In this document: one piece after another, positions 25,319 through 35,263 of the stretch
How the letters are laid out: every line of letters begins with the position of its first letter
Position numbering within the stretch: the first letter of the stretch is position 1
NCBI RefSeq assembly: GCF_000422725.1
Contig: NZ_AUGP01000018.1
Span: 62,001-126,000 of the forward strand
Direction of reading: 5' to 3'
DNA: 64,000 nt
Source of the DNA: Flavobacterium subsaxonicum WB 4.1-42 = DSM 21790
Lineage (GTDB): Bacteria; Bacteroidota; Bacteroidia; Flavobacteriales; Flavobacteriaceae
Program-made: the position numbers and the translations under genes
The notes under the pieces: generated by a model
Seen by the model: the letters and a program-made list of their open reading frames with translations, nothing else
The model's database searches: none
What the model was told of the DNA's origin: nothing

Positions 25319-28300
25319 ATGAAACAAACTTTACACGCCAAAACGTTTTTTACACTATTGTTTTTCCTGCTCTTTACAGCAACCTCTTTTGCGCAGCTGG
25401 CTAACTTTACCCTTACGGCCACCCCAACCCCGCAAACCTGCCTTGGCAATGGTACCCTTACATTTACAGTTACAGGCACCACACCGGGTGCAAGTATAGA
25501 TTATAACGTGTATTTACTGCCCAATACCACCGTTCCTGTGGCTACCACAACCACCAATAATGTTGTGGGCTTAGTTGCCGGTAACTACCAGGTTGTGGCA
25601 ACACAATCTTTAGGGGGGCAAACCAATACAAGTACAGCTACTGCAACTATTATAAACAATGTAGTGCTGCTTACTTTTACGCCGGTGCCCACCCATGTGC
25701 GTTGTGGTAACGATGGTAAAATAACCGTAAACGTGTTAACGGGCACCGCTGTTTCTTACGAAATTAACGCCGGCCCCGTAACCGCACCCGCACAGGCATC
25801 TAACGTATTTAATAACCTGCCAACAGGCCTTTACCAGGTTAGGGTTTTTGATAACTGTGGCGAAGCCGTTGTAGTTAGTGTAACGCTTATACAATTAACC
25901 ACCAACATTAATATAGATCCTGTAATCTTTCCGGGTGGCGAGCTGCCATCGTGTACTACCATAAATATTCAGCACCATTACTATTGCCTGCCAAGCCAGG
26001 ATATATTTTTTCCGCTAACGTTTCAGTACACAGTAACACCTCCGGGTGGTGGCACACCAATTATAGTAACACAAACCGTTACAGCCGGTGGAGACGATAA
26101 CCAAATTGTAAGTACAATACCTTTTTACCATAACCAGCAGTATACCTACAATTTAAAAATTACCGATGCCTGCGGCAACGTCTATACAAAAAACAATAAT
26201 ATTGTAAACCAAAAATTAACGGTGGCGGCTATACCCGCCTACCCAAATTGCGATGACCAGTATTTTCAAGTAATACCTAACAATTATTTTGGGGCATTTA
26301 CGCTAAACTTTACATCGGCACCGGAAGGTTTTGTGCCTGCCGATTTTAACGATGACTATCCTAATTATGCTAACGGAGATGAAGAGATATTTTTTGGCGG
26401 TGCCGGCAATGCTGTACCCAGCGGAAGTTATACTGTTGGCATAACCGATAGCTGTGGGCATACCGCTACATTTACTTTTGAAGTAGATCCGCCGGATGTA
26501 AACCCCATTATAACCGTTGTTGCACTTTGTGGCAGTACCACCGGTACTGTAACCATTTTGGTGCCGGGCAGGTTTATAGAAGCTATAGAAATTACGGCAG
26601 GCCCTCCGGGTTTTACAGTACCGCAGGATGTGCTTGCTTTTGTTAATGCCTTTGGTGCTTTTGAAATGGCTAACCTGCCACTGGGTACCTATGTTTTTGA
26701 ATTTACAGATAGCTGTGGCGATGAGTATACCGAGACTATTATTGTACAGCCCGGTAACGGAGGCCCTAATGTTAACGTGGCACAGCACCCTGGCTGTGCA
26801 GAGGGAGAAGGATCGGTACGCCTTTCGGCGGAAGCCAGCTTTGAAACCGTAATTATAACACAAACCACAGCGCCGGATTTTAACCAGCAGCTTCCGTTAG
26901 ATGTATCGGCAAACATTGCTGCTAACGGTGCTTTTTATATGAATTCTTTACCCGCAGGTACCTATACTTTTTTTACTGTAGACGAATGTGGTACCACGCG
27001 TACCAAAGATGTAGTTATAGAAGGTTACCACGAACAAATTAATAACTTTACCATAGAACCGCATTGCGGCTCTTTTTACCTTAATGCACAACATTTGTCT
27101 AACGGCTACCTTGAGGCGTTTTTTCTTCAAAAATATAATACGGTTACCGGTACATGGGGGCATCCCTACACAGGAGTTGCTTATACAGAGGGTACGTTGC
27201 CTGCACTGGCTAACTCGCTTACCATACTTAATAACCAGCTAAATTTAGACATACAGTCTACAGGCCAGTTCAGGGTATTAAAAGTATATTATGTATATAG
27301 CAACGGTGTAATAACGGTTAGCCGCTGTATAAAAGAAGTGTATAATTTCGAATTTCTTGGCCTGCCTGTAATTACAAATGTATACGGTTTTCCGTGTACT
27401 AATGGCCTTACAGAGGTTATTGTAGAGGTTTTTGGCGTACCGCCGTTTAATTACTCTATTACTACTAAAGATGGCCTTCCGTTTCCTGTAGATAATGGCA
27501 GCTCTAACCTTTTTGCCGGCCTTGCCGAAGGTTTATATAATTTCTCGGTTACAGACGATTGCGGCAATATAGTAAACCAGGTGGTAGATATTAGCGAGCT
27601 GGACGAATTTGGAATTGAGCAAACCGGCACCTGCGAGGGCGACCCTATAACGCTTGCCATACCAGAGTTCTCGTTTGTTTCGTACCAATGGTATGCACAG
27701 GATAACCCCGGTGTAATTTTAAGCACTACAGGTACGTTAACCTTCCCGGCGTATAATTCGGCTACAGATGCCGGTAACTACGTTTTGGTTATAACGTCTA
27801 CTAATCCTAACTCATGCCTTAACCAGACCCTTATTTATCCGCTATTGCCAAACATACTGCCCAATGCAGGTACAGGCACGGCTGCATCATTTTGTAACGA
27901 TGGGTCGGTTATAGATCTTTCTACCTACCTTACTGCACCTTTTGATGCCGGCGGTATATGGCAAAATGTTAGCAGTGTTGGTACCCTTACCGGCAGTATG
28001 CTAAATACGAGCGGTGTGGCAGCGGGCACTTACGAATTTAAATACATCGTTAGCGGTACCTGTAACCTTTCAGACGATACTACCGTAACAATAACCATAA
28101 AAAACATTCCTTCTGCCCCGGTTGTAACACAGGTGGCAAGCTTGTGCGAAGGTGGCAACATACAGCTAATTGCTACAGCGCCAAATGGTGCTATTTACCA
28201 GTGGACGGGTCCTAACGGCTTTACATCGTCATTTGCCAGCCCGGTTATAAATAACGCAGGCGTAGCGGCATCGGGCACATATTCGGTTATGGTAACGATA

Positions 28301-29086
28301 GATGGCTGCCCGTCGCCTTTAGCGTCGGTTGCAGTAAACGTTAAGCCGATACCGCAATTTACATTACAGGGTGCTGCGCAGCTTTGTAATGGGCAGTCTA
28401 CCGTGCTATCGGTTGTACCTGTTAACTTTACACCAAATCCGTCAATAGTATACACGTGGTATCATAACAGCATTGTACAGCCCGATGCTACCAACGGCGA
28501 TGTAGAAATATCTGAAACCGGCGTTTATCTTGTTATTGTAAATAACGATGGCTGCACGGCTGCCCAGCAAATAATAGTTTCGCCTAACGATAATGCTTTT
28601 GATATAACTGTTGAAGGTGGCTGCGTTAATTACGAATATATTATTAGTGTTACCAACCAGGACGAACTTGGCGATACTGCCCAGTACAGCTGGACAGGCC
28701 CCAATAACTTTACATTTAACGGGCCTGAGGCTACCATTACTAATTTTACTACGGGAGATTATATTGTAACAGTTGTAAATGCCGATGGCTGTATAGCCAC
28801 TGCAACGCTGCCTATAGAAAATACAAGTTGTATTATACCAAAAGGTATATCGCCTAATGCAGATGGCCTTAACGATAGCTTTGATCTTTCTAACCTTGAT
28901 GTTAGGCACTTAAAGATATTTAATCGCTATGGTTTAAAGGTTTATGAAAAAGCAATGTACCTAAACGAATGGTATGGCCAGTCGGACAAAGGCGACCTGG
29001 TTACCGGTACGTATTATTATGTAATAACCCTCTCTGCCGGTAAAGAAGTTACCGGGTGGATATACCTGCAGCGAGAACTGAATTAA
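25319..29086 (+). CDS. Giant T9SS surface protein with type B (gliding-associated) sorting domain
   Basis: 1255 residues from ATG 25319; six extra codons from a TTG at 25301 precede the signal peptide and are discarded. Signal peptide MKQTLHAKTFFTLLFFLLF...FAQ. The body is a chain of beta-sandwich (Ig/PKD/SprB-like) modules with recurring 'DxCGN' motifs ('ITDACGNVYT', 'FDNCGEAVV', 'TDSCGHTATF', 'TDDCGNIVNQ'). The C-terminus 'CIIPKGISPNADGLND' ... 'FNRYGLKVYEK' ... 'GTYYYVITL' is the type B T9SS domain (TIGR04131/CHU_C). It is probably a cell-surface adhesin. A paralogue follows 12 bases downstream. Compared with it, this protein has about 170 extra residues forming two further Ig-like modules before the sorting domain. 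Confidence 0.9.
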   Translation: MKQTLHAKTFFTLLFFLLFTATSFAQLANFTLTATPTPQTCLGNGTLTFTVTGTTPGASIDYNVYLLPNTTVPVATTTTNNVVGLVAGNYQVVATQSLGGQTNTSTATATIINNVVLLTFTPVPTHVRCGNDGKITVNVLTGTAVSYEINAGPVTAPAQASNVFNNLPTGLYQVRVFDNCGEAVVVSVTLIQLTTNINIDPVIFPGGELPSCTTINIQHHYYCLPSQDIFFPLTFQYTVTPPGGGTPIIVTQTVTAGGDDNQIVSTIPFYHNQQYTYNLKITDACGNVYTKNNNIVNQKLTVAAIPAYPNCDDQYFQVIPNNYFGAFTLNFTSAPEGFVPADFNDDYPNYANGDEEIFFGGAGNAVPSGSYTVGITDSCGHTATFTFEVDPPDVNPIITVVALCGSTTGTVTILVPGRFIEAIEITAGPPGFTVPQDVLAFVNAFGAFEMANLPLGTYVFEFTDSCGDEYTETIIVQPGNGGPNVNVAQHPGCAEGEGSVRLSAEASFETVIITQTTAPDFNQQLPLDVSANIAANGAFYMNSLPAGTYTFFTVDECGTTRTKDVVIEGYHEQINNFTIEPHCGSFYLNAQHLSNGYLEAFFLQKYNTVTGTWGHPYTGVAYTEGTLPALANSLTILNNQLNLDIQSTGQFRVLKVYYVYSNGVITVSRCIKEVYNFEFLGLPVITNVYGFPCTNGLTEVIVEVFGVPPFNYSITTKDGLPFPVDNGSSNLFAGLAEGLYNFSVTDDCGNIVNQVVDISELDEFGIEQTGTCEGDPITLAIPEFSFVSYQWYAQDNPGVILSTTGTLTFPAYNSATDAGNYVLVITSTNPNSCLNQTLIYPLLPNILPNAGTGTAASFCNDGSVIDLSTYLTAPFDAGGIWQNVSSVGTLTGSMLNTSGVAAGTYEFKYIVSGTCNLSDDTTVTITIKNIPSAPVVTQVASLCEGGNIQLIATAPNGAIYQWTGPNGFTSSFASPVINNAGVAASGTYSVMVTIDGCPSPLASVAVNVKPIPQFTLQGAAQLCNGQSTVLSVVPVNFTPNPSIVYTWYHNSIVQPDATNGDVEISETGVYLVIVNNDGCTAAQQIIVSPNDNAFDITVEGGCVNYEYIISVTNQDELGDTAQYSWTGPNNFTFNGPEATITNFTTGDYIVTVVNADGCIATATLPIENTSCIIPKGISPNADGLNDSFDLSNLDVRHLKIFNRYGLKVYEKAMYLNEWYGQSDKGDLVTGTYYYVITLSAGKEVTGWIYLQRELN

Positions 29087-29098
29087 GCCCTACACACT

Positions 29099-32000
29099 AT
29101 GAAAAAATTATTGTTTCGGTTATGCACAATCCTGTTATTGTGCATAGCCCAAAGCTCTTATGCCCAGTTGGCACCGTTTACTATTGGCGTTACTGCTACA
29201 CATCAAACCTGTTTAGGCAATGGTTCGTTAAGCTTTACAGTTAACGGCACAACCCCCGGCGCATCTATAGAGTTTGAAGTTTACTTACTGCCCAATACTA
29301 CTACGCCTGTTACAACTGTTACGGTAAATAATGCCCAAAACCTTGTTGCGGGTAATTATATGGTACTGGCAACCCAAACCTTAAACAATACGTTTAATAC
29401 TGCCACAGGCAATGCTACCATTATAGATAACATAGTGCCGTTAAGCTATACAGCGGAAGGCACGCTTTGTGGCACTACTGGCACAATAACGGTTAATGTA
29501 CTATCTGGTACTGCCATTGGCTACGAAATTATTGCCGGCCCTGTACTGGTGGGGCAGCAGGCCTCTAATGTTTTTACCGGCCTGCCGGCAGGGCAGTATC
29601 AGGTAAGGGTTTATGATGCCTGTGGCGATGCCTTTGTTACCACAGTGCAATTGCAGACAGCCCTTACGGGTATAGATTTTTTTGGGCAGGAATTTCCGTA
29701 CGGGCAATTGCCATCGTGCAATACTATAACGGTAAAGCATAGTTTTAGTGCAGTGTTAAACGGAGCACAAATTTTGTGGCCGCTAAATTTCGAGTTTATT
29801 GTGCACCCACCCGGCGGGGGTGCTAATGTGGTGGTTACACAACAGGTAGAAATGGGCACTGTGCCACAAATAAACTTACTGTTTACTGAACTGCCTTTTT
29901 ATAACGATCAGGAATATTCTTATGATGTGGTTATAACCGATGCCTGCGGCAATGAGTTTGCCTATAACGAATTTATAATAAACCGTAAGTTTGATTTTGT
30001 GGCAGGGTTAGAAACCGATAGCTGTAATAATTTTTATTTTGGTTTTATAATGGCTAATTACCGTTTGCCGGGTAGTATAGCCTTTACCAACGCGCCTGCC
30101 GGTTTTAACCCGGGGGCATACAATACATCGTATCCTGCAATTACTACAGAGGCTCTTATGTATGGGTCAGACAGCAACCCGCTGCCTTACGGCGATTATA
30201 CCATACAAATTACCGATGCCTGCGGGCGCACAGCTACGCACGATATACAAATTCTGGGCGAAGGCATACCACTGGCCACCGGTAGTGTAGAGCAGGCAAC
30301 CTGCCAGGGCGTAATATATATAAAAACTGCTTTTAATCGTAATATAGTTTCGGTGCATATTGTGGCGGCTCCTGCCGGATATGCTGTTCCGCAGGATGTA
30401 TCGTCTTACATAGATGGTTTTGAATTTTTAATTGGCAATATGCCCTTGGGAGATTACGTTCTTGAGCTTGTAGACGAATGCGGAAATTCTCATACTATTC
30501 CTGTTAGTATAATTGCCCCGCCTGTAAATTATAATGTTTTTTCGGGGCAGGCCCCGGGATGCAATGTGGGCGAGGGCAGTGTTGTGTTATTTATTACAGG
30601 CAATGTATTAGATACGGCATCTATTACGGTAGCGCCGGATGACTTTGGGCAATTGCCTTTTGATGCCTCTGCGGGTATTAGTGAGGATGGCAGCGCTGTT
30701 TACCTTAATTCGTTACCCGCCGGAACCTATACTTTTGAGATGACAGATACCTGCGGAAATTTAAGAACCACCACTTTGGAGATTGAAGGGTATGAGATTT
30801 TTAATAACAATACCCAGATAATACCCAATTGCGGATCTTTTGATATCGATCTTGAATTTAGCGATAATACGCAGAGCTTACCGGTAACATTTTGGCTGCA
30901 AAAATTTAATGAGGTAACCCAGCAGTGGGAAAACCCTTTAACGGGGCAGCCCTTTCCGGGGTTTTTTAGTCCGCAAAATTCGTATCAGCTATTTAATAAT
31001 CAGTATAATGCCAACAACCCGTTTACAGGCACATTCAGGATCGTTAAGGCTTTTTATGTGCTGCCTAATGGTACTAATTATACTGCTGCGTATTGCACTA
31101 ACCAAATATATACTTTTACCTATACCGGCAAGCCTCAAATTACGGCTGCCTATGCCTTTCCGTGCGATAACGGCCTTGCCGAGGTAATTATAGAGGCTAC
31201 AGGCAAAGCACCGTTGCAATACAGTATTACTACAAAAAACGGACAGCCCTTTGTGGTTAATAATGCCGGATCTAATGTGTTTTTAGCGTTAGAAGAGGCT
31301 GTTTATAATTTTCAGGTTACAGATGCCTGCAGTAACGTAATTAATATACTGTATGATATTACAACACTAAACCCCTTGGAAATAGAGGGAGATGGCTTTT
31401 GTACCGGCGGAATTAGCTATTTAACGGTGCCGCAATATACTTTTTTAACCTACCAGTGGTGGAAGGAAGGTAACCCGGGTACTATATTAAGTACCACTAA
31501 TACGCTGGATTTTCCTGCTTTTATCCCTCAGGACGATGCCGGTACCTATATGCTGCACATTGTATCTACCACACCGGGCTCTTGTATAGATATGGTACTG
31601 CAGTATACAACACCATTACAGGTGCCACAGGCGGGTAATGATGCTACTATTGCCTTTTGCAACCCTGATTTAAGTATCGACCTTTCGGCGTACTTATCGG
31701 GCACGTATGATGCCGGTGGCACATGGCAAAATGTAAGCAACGCAGGCACGCTTACAGGCAGTGTATTTGGCACAGCAGCGGTTCCGTCCGGTACCTATGT
31801 TTTTAAATATATTGTAAACCGTTGCGATGGTACCGACACCGCACTGATAACGCTGGAAATTGGTAACATTCCGTTTGAGGTTGCAATAGAGGGCAGCTGC
31901 ACCGGGACCGACTTTGTTTTAGGCATTACTAACCTTGCCTCTTTAACCAATGTTAAAACTATAGTGTGGTCTGGCCCTGCCGGATACAGCTATACCGGTA

Positions 32001-32362
32001 CCGAAGCTGCTATTACAGGCCTTGCTCCGGGCGATTATAAGGTAACCGTTACTAATACAGATGGATGTAAGGGTACGGCAACGCTAAATGTGCCCAATAC
32101 CGGCTGCACCATAAGCAAAGGTATATCGCCTAACGGAGATGGCCTTAACGACAATTTAAACCTTGCCGGGCTTAACGTTAAATACTTAAAAATATTTAAC
32201 CGCTATGGCCTGCAGGTGTACGAAAAAGAAAATTACATAGACGAATGGTACGGCCAGTCTAATAAAGGCGACCTTGTTACCGGTACCTATTTTTATGCCA
32301 TTACCCTTTTAGATGGCAAACAGGTAACGGGCTGGGTATACCTGCAACGCGATATGCACTAA
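29099..32362 (+). CDS. Giant T9SS surface protein, tandem paralogue of the preceding gene
   Basis: 1087 residues, signal peptide MKKLLFRLCTILLLCIAQ...YAQ. It aligns with the preceding protein from the N-terminus ('TCLGNGSLSFTVNGTTPGAS' versus 'TCLGNGTLTFTVTGTTPGAS') through nearly the whole body, including 'DxCGN' motifs and the 'QWW/QWY' Ig-like module, and ends in the same type B sorting domain ('CTISKGISPNGDGLND'). It lacks two modules found upstream. The 12-base gap and the absence of a terminator between them show one transcript. A tandem duplication with module gain or loss is inferred. A terminator lies at 32387-32416. Confidence 0.9.
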   Translation: MKKLLFRLCTILLLCIAQSSYAQLAPFTIGVTATHQTCLGNGSLSFTVNGTTPGASIEFEVYLLPNTTTPVTTVTVNNAQNLVAGNYMVLATQTLNNTFNTATGNATIIDNIVPLSYTAEGTLCGTTGTITVNVLSGTAIGYEIIAGPVLVGQQASNVFTGLPAGQYQVRVYDACGDAFVTTVQLQTALTGIDFFGQEFPYGQLPSCNTITVKHSFSAVLNGAQILWPLNFEFIVHPPGGGANVVVTQQVEMGTVPQINLLFTELPFYNDQEYSYDVVITDACGNEFAYNEFIINRKFDFVAGLETDSCNNFYFGFIMANYRLPGSIAFTNAPAGFNPGAYNTSYPAITTEALMYGSDSNPLPYGDYTIQITDACGRTATHDIQILGEGIPLATGSVEQATCQGVIYIKTAFNRNIVSVHIVAAPAGYAVPQDVSSYIDGFEFLIGNMPLGDYVLELVDECGNSHTIPVSIIAPPVNYNVFSGQAPGCNVGEGSVVLFITGNVLDTASITVAPDDFGQLPFDASAGISEDGSAVYLNSLPAGTYTFEMTDTCGNLRTTTLEIEGYEIFNNNTQIIPNCGSFDIDLEFSDNTQSLPVTFWLQKFNEVTQQWENPLTGQPFPGFFSPQNSYQLFNNQYNANNPFTGTFRIVKAFYVLPNGTNYTAAYCTNQIYTFTYTGKPQITAAYAFPCDNGLAEVIIEATGKAPLQYSITTKNGQPFVVNNAGSNVFLALEEAVYNFQVTDACSNVINILYDITTLNPLEIEGDGFCTGGISYLTVPQYTFLTYQWWKEGNPGTILSTTNTLDFPAFIPQDDAGTYMLHIVSTTPGSCIDMVLQYTTPLQVPQAGNDATIAFCNPDLSIDLSAYLSGTYDAGGTWQNVSNAGTLTGSVFGTAAVPSGTYVFKYIVNRCDGTDTALITLEIGNIPFEVAIEGSCTGTDFVLGITNLASLTNVKTIVWSGPAGYSYTGTEAAITGLAPGDYKVTVTNTDGCKGTATLNVPNTGCTISKGISPNGDGLNDNLNLAGLNVKYLKIFNRYGLQVYEKENYIDEWYGQSNKGDLVTGTYFYAITLLDGKQVTGWVYLQRDMH

Positions 32363-32386
32363 CTTACACTACTACTTTTATAGAGA

Positions 32387-32416
32387 AAGGAGCTTGGGGA
32401 AACCCGGGCTCTTTTT
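32387..32416 (+). terminator. Terminator after the surface-protein pair
   Basis: GAGCTTGGG / CCCGGGCTC with two G-T wobble pairs and a GAAA tetraloop, followed by TTTTT. Confidence 0.75.
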
Positions 32417-32454
32417 GATTTTGGATGTTTTGGCTTTCGTTGAAAGGCAGTCGT

Positions 32455-32495
32455 AACCTCACCCCAACCCCTCTTTAAAGGATAGGGACAGCTTC
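32455..32495. repeat. REP-like interspersed repeat, copy 1
   Basis: Contains CCTCACCCCAACCCCTCT, shared with a copy near 39365 (CCTCACCCCAAACCCTCTCC) and, reversed, with the copy at 32557-32600. Found only in non-coding DNA here. Confidence 0.6.
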
Positions 32496-32556
32496 ACTTA
32501 ACCGTTTTGGATTGTGTTAAAATATCAGACGATTTCGCAAACTGTACCCGTTACAG

Positions 32557-32600
32557 GCTCCCCTCTTCTTCGGAGAGGGGTTTGGGGGAGAGGACTAACG
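32557..32600. repeat. REP-like interspersed repeat, copy 2 (inverted)
   Basis: CCCCTCTTC / GAGAGGGG hairpin followed by TTTGGGGGAGAGGAC, the reverse complement of the copy-1 core, about 100 bases from it. Confidence 0.6.
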
Positions 32601-32668
32601 GCAATTTTATTATAGAAATCAGTATAACACTATCTCGTTTGCCGCCGCGGTTGTGGCACAACTCGCTG

Positions 32669-32710
32669 TGCTCTCTTTTCAGGAGCCGATAGCTATCGGG
32701 AGGAAGAGAG
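32669..32710. repeat. Palindromic repeat with CCGATAGCTATCGG core
   Basis: A perfect 14-base palindrome at 32686-32699 is flanked by imperfect complementary CTCTCTT / AAGAGAG arms and ends in GAGAGGAC, as in copy 2. Confidence 0.55.
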
Positions 32711-32732
32711 GACTATTTTACCGGCAGGGCAT

Positions 32733-32761
32733 AAAAAAAGCTTAGGGGTTACCTAAGCTTT
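32733..32761 (-). terminator. Terminator of the ABC ATPase gene
   Basis: AAAGCTTAGG / CCTAAGCTTT with a 5-base loop; a run of seven A on the plus strand gives the minus-strand U tail. The gene's stop codon lies within the hairpin. Confidence 0.8.
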
Positions 32762-33559
32762 ATCGTTATTATGGTTGTGGTGGTTGTGATTCTCTTCCTC
32801 TTCGGCAAGCAGGCTTTCGCGTACTTTTTTAAACAGGTCAGACGAATACACAAACTCTACGATCGATTTATTCCTGGTTTCCAGTATCTGCTCGTTATCG
32901 CCTTCCCACTCTTTAAGTCCGTTTTTTAAGAAGACGATCTTTTCGCCAATCTGTAAAACCGAGTTCATATCGTGGGTGTTGATAACCGTAGTAATGTTAT
33001 ACTCTTTTGTAATTTCCTGCACCAGCTCATCAATAACAATCGATGTTTCTGGGTCAAGGCCGGAGTTGGGCTCATCGCAAAACAAATACTTGGGGTTGTT
33101 TACAATGGCACGGGCAATGGCTACCCTTTTTTGCATACCGCCCGATATTTCGTTAGGAAATTTGCGGTTGGCATCTTTAAGGTTAACGCGGTCTAACACC
33201 TCGTTTACACGCGATTTTATCTCTTTAGTGCGGTTGTTGGTAAACATACGCAGCGGAAACGCCACATTTTCTTCAACCGTCATCGAGTCAAACAGGGCGC
33301 TACCCTGAAAAACCATTCCAATTTCGGTTCGCAATGCCCTTTTTTCATCGGGCGACAGTTGGTCGTATATCCTTCCGTCAAACGAAATGGTACCTGCATC
33401 TGGGGTATGTATGCCCAAAAGTGTTTTAAGCATAACGGTTTTACCGCTACCGCTTCGCCCAATAATAAGGTTGGTTTTACCGGACTCAAAAGTGGCCGAA
33501 ATACCCTTAAGTACTTTACTGTCGCCAAATGATTTTTCAATGTCTTTAATTTCTATCAT
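32753..33559 (-). CDS. ABC transporter ATPase, MlaF (lipid-asymmetry/MCE) type
   Basis: 268 residues from ATG 33559; the frame extends to 33619, but that extension overlaps the permease gene and precedes the typical start 'MIEIKDIEKSFGDSKVLKGI'. Walker A is G34-RSGSGK-T41, the signature is 'SGGMQKRVAIARAI', and Walker B is 'YLFCDEPNSGLDP'. The C-terminus is His/Asn-rich. The ATG shares its A with the permease stop codon (TAATG), so the two are translationally coupled. MlaF-MlaE complexes move phospholipid between inner and outer membrane; no MlaD/MCE gene is present here. Confidence 0.9.
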   Translation of the reverse strand: MIEIKDIEKSFGDSKVLKGISATFESGKTNLIIGRSGSGKTVMLKTLLGIHTPDAGTISFDGRIYDQLSPDEKRALRTEIGMVFQGSALFDSMTVEENVAFPLRMFTNNRTKEIKSRVNEVLDRVNLKDANRKFPNEISGGMQKRVAIARAIVNNPKYLFCDEPNSGLDPETSIVIDELVQEITKEYNITTVINTHDMNSVLQIGEKIVFLKNGLKEWEGDNEQILETRNKSIVEFVYSSDLFKKVRESLLAEEEENHNHHNHNNDKA

Positions 33560-34299
33560 TAGCTTAGTAGTATTTGGGTTAATAGATAATCGATTAAGAT
33601 AATTACCACACAGCACCAAACAAATGATGTTGTACTGGCTTTACCTACTTCGAGTGCGCCACCCTTCATGTAAAAGCCATGAAACGATGGTATGGTTGCC
33701 AAAACAAACCCAAAAAGGAATGTTTTAATAAATGCGTATGCTATGTGGAACGGTATAAAGCCCGACTGTATACCGGTAATAAATTCGTCGCTCGAAATAA
33801 AGCCGCCGTAAACACCGGCTAACCATCCCCCAATGATACCTAAAAATATAGATACCGATATTACGAAAGGGTACAATAACAAAGCAATGATTTTAGGGAA
33901 AACAAGGTAGTTAAGCGAGTTAACACCCATAACCTCTAACGCGTCTATTTGCTCTGTAACCCTCATAGTACCAATACTCGATGTTATGTAAGAACCGGCA
34001 CGACCCGCCATAATAATAGAAATAAAGGTAGGGGAGAACTCTAATATAACCGATTGCCTTGTTGCAAATGCAATAAGCGATTTTGGTATAAGCGGGTTGG
34101 TAAGGTTAAGTGCTGTTTGTATGGCAACAACACCTCCTATAAAGAAAGAAATAAAGGCTACTATAGCCATAGATCCTACAATAAGGTCGTCCATTTCCTT
34201 AAATATTAAGGGCTTCATAACCACCCATTTGGTTGGTTTGTTAAAAACCTCCTTTAACATAAGGAAATATTTGCCTATCTGGTTTAATATCTTGATCAT
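33559..34299 (-). CDS. ABC transporter permease, MlaE type
   Basis: 246 residues with five to six membrane segments. The family-typical core is present: 'VVAIQTALNLTNPLIPKSLI', 'TRQSVILEFSPTFISIIMAG', 'ITSSIGTMRVTEQIDALEVM' and 'SLNYLVFPKIIALLLYPFV'. It pairs with the following ATPase (TAATG overlap) as the inner-membrane part of a lipid transporter. The start at 34299 has no competing ATG with better context. Regulatory sequence upstream was not identified. Confidence 0.9.
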   Translation of the reverse strand: MIKILNQIGKYFLMLKEVFNKPTKWVVMKPLIFKEMDDLIVGSMAIVAFISFFIGGVVAIQTALNLTNPLIPKSLIAFATRQSVILEFSPTFISIIMAGRAGSYITSSIGTMRVTEQIDALEVMGVNSLNYLVFPKIIALLLYPFVISVSIFLGIIGGWLAGVYGGFISSDEFITGIQSGFIPFHIAYAFIKTFLFGFVLATIPSFHGFYMKGGALEVGKASTTSFVWCCVVIILIDYLLTQILLS

Positions 34300-34383
34300 T
34301 TATTAGCGGGGAAAATATTGGCTAATGTACCGATTTGTATTCGGTTTACATTATTAGTTAATAGTTTTTTAATACTTTTCTGC

Positions 34384-35232
34384 TTAAAAAATCTTGGCTT
34401 TCATCTTCTTCCAACGGTAGGCTTTAATAAATTTAGCCTGCTCTGCGGTTACCAAAAGCGGCCTTTTTTCGGCTTTAGCCTTTAAAAAACCTTTAATGTA
34501 ATCTATAAAAAGCAGCGGCTTGTTTTTGCGCATGGCAAGCTTGGCGCCTGCAATGGTAGTAATTAGCAGCCCATAGCCCAGGGTGTAAAAGGCCTCGCCC
34601 TGTTTGTAGCGCGCCGCTTTGTTGTAGTTGGCCCCGGTAGGCTTAAGGTGCTTTACCTTTAGGCGCTCTATGGTAACCACCTGCCAACCGTAAAATTTGG
34701 CCAGGAGCTCATCGGCCGTATCCCAGCCCATAGCGGTGCGCAGGCCGCCCATTTGCATAAACAGTGCCTTGCGGTAGGCTTTAAACGCCCCACGTATGTG
34801 GTCCTTATCAGTAAGGCTCTCAATAACCCAGTCGCCATTCTTTTCAATATAGGCAAAACCACCCACCATACCTATCTTCTCATCTTTTTTAAACTCGTTT
34901 AAAACGGTCTCAAAATAATCAGGGGGTAGTATCAGGTCGGCATCCAGTTTAACTATAATGTCGTAATCTTCGTCAATAGTGGCATAGCCGGCAGTAAAAG
35001 CCTGTATAACCTTGCTGCCGGGCATGTGTACGGCATCGCTTTGCTTGTTTACAAGGCTTATCCACGGGTATTTGTGGCTAAAGGCAGTAACTATTGCAGC
35101 AGTGCCATCGGTACTGTTATCGTTAACCACAACCGCTCTTGCGGGCAGTAGGGTTTGTGCCGCAAGCGACTCCAGAGTTACGCCCATAAAGGCTTCTTCG
35201 TTGTGCGCGGGTATAATGGCGTAGTATTTCAT
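34384..35232 (-). CDS. Family 2 glycosyltransferase
   Basis: 282 residues from ATG 35232, whose product begins directly with the GT2 strand 'YYAIIPAHNEEAFMGVTLES'; the longer frame from 35256 adds eight residues that no GT2 needs. Features: 'VVVNDNSTDGTAAIV' for nucleotide-sugar binding, the D-x-D in 'VKLDADLILPPDY', and 'YRKALFMQMGGLRTAMGWDT' downstream. The C-terminus has no clear membrane helix. It is divergent from a second GT2 gene and a flippase, so it probably acts in the same surface-glycan pathway. The acceptor is unknown. Confidence 0.88.
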   Translation of the reverse strand: MKYYAIIPAHNEEAFMGVTLESLAAQTLLPARAVVVNDNSTDGTAAIVTAFSHKYPWISLVNKQSDAVHMPGSKVIQAFTAGYATIDEDYDIIVKLDADLILPPDYFETVLNEFKKDEKIGMVGGFAYIEKNGDWVIESLTDKDHIRGAFKAYRKALFMQMGGLRTAMGWDTADELLAKFYGWQVVTIERLKVKHLKPTGANYNKAARYKQGEAFYTLGYGLLITTIAGAKLAMRKNKPLLFIDYIKGFLKAKAEKRPLLVTAEQAKFIKAYRWKKMKAKIF

Positions 35233-35263
35233 GTTTTTGTGTAGAAGTGCATGCAAATATCTT

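Larger units (their letters stand above)
32363..32752. other. Gene-free stretch with terminator and interspersed repeats
   Basis: About 390 bases without a credible gene. It holds the terminator of the adhesin pair, three related repeat copies (32455-32495, 32557-32600, 32669-32710) and the terminator of the ABC ATPase gene. A 61-codon frame inside it lies in repeat sequence and is not considered real. Confidence 0.75.

Noticed and set aside
26303..26863. 186-codon minus-strand frame across the first giant surface protein
   Set aside because: Shadow of the coding strand; low-complexity composition and no start signal.
32507..32692. 61-codon frame between the surface proteins and the ABC genes
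   Set aside because: Consists largely of interspersed repeat sequence.
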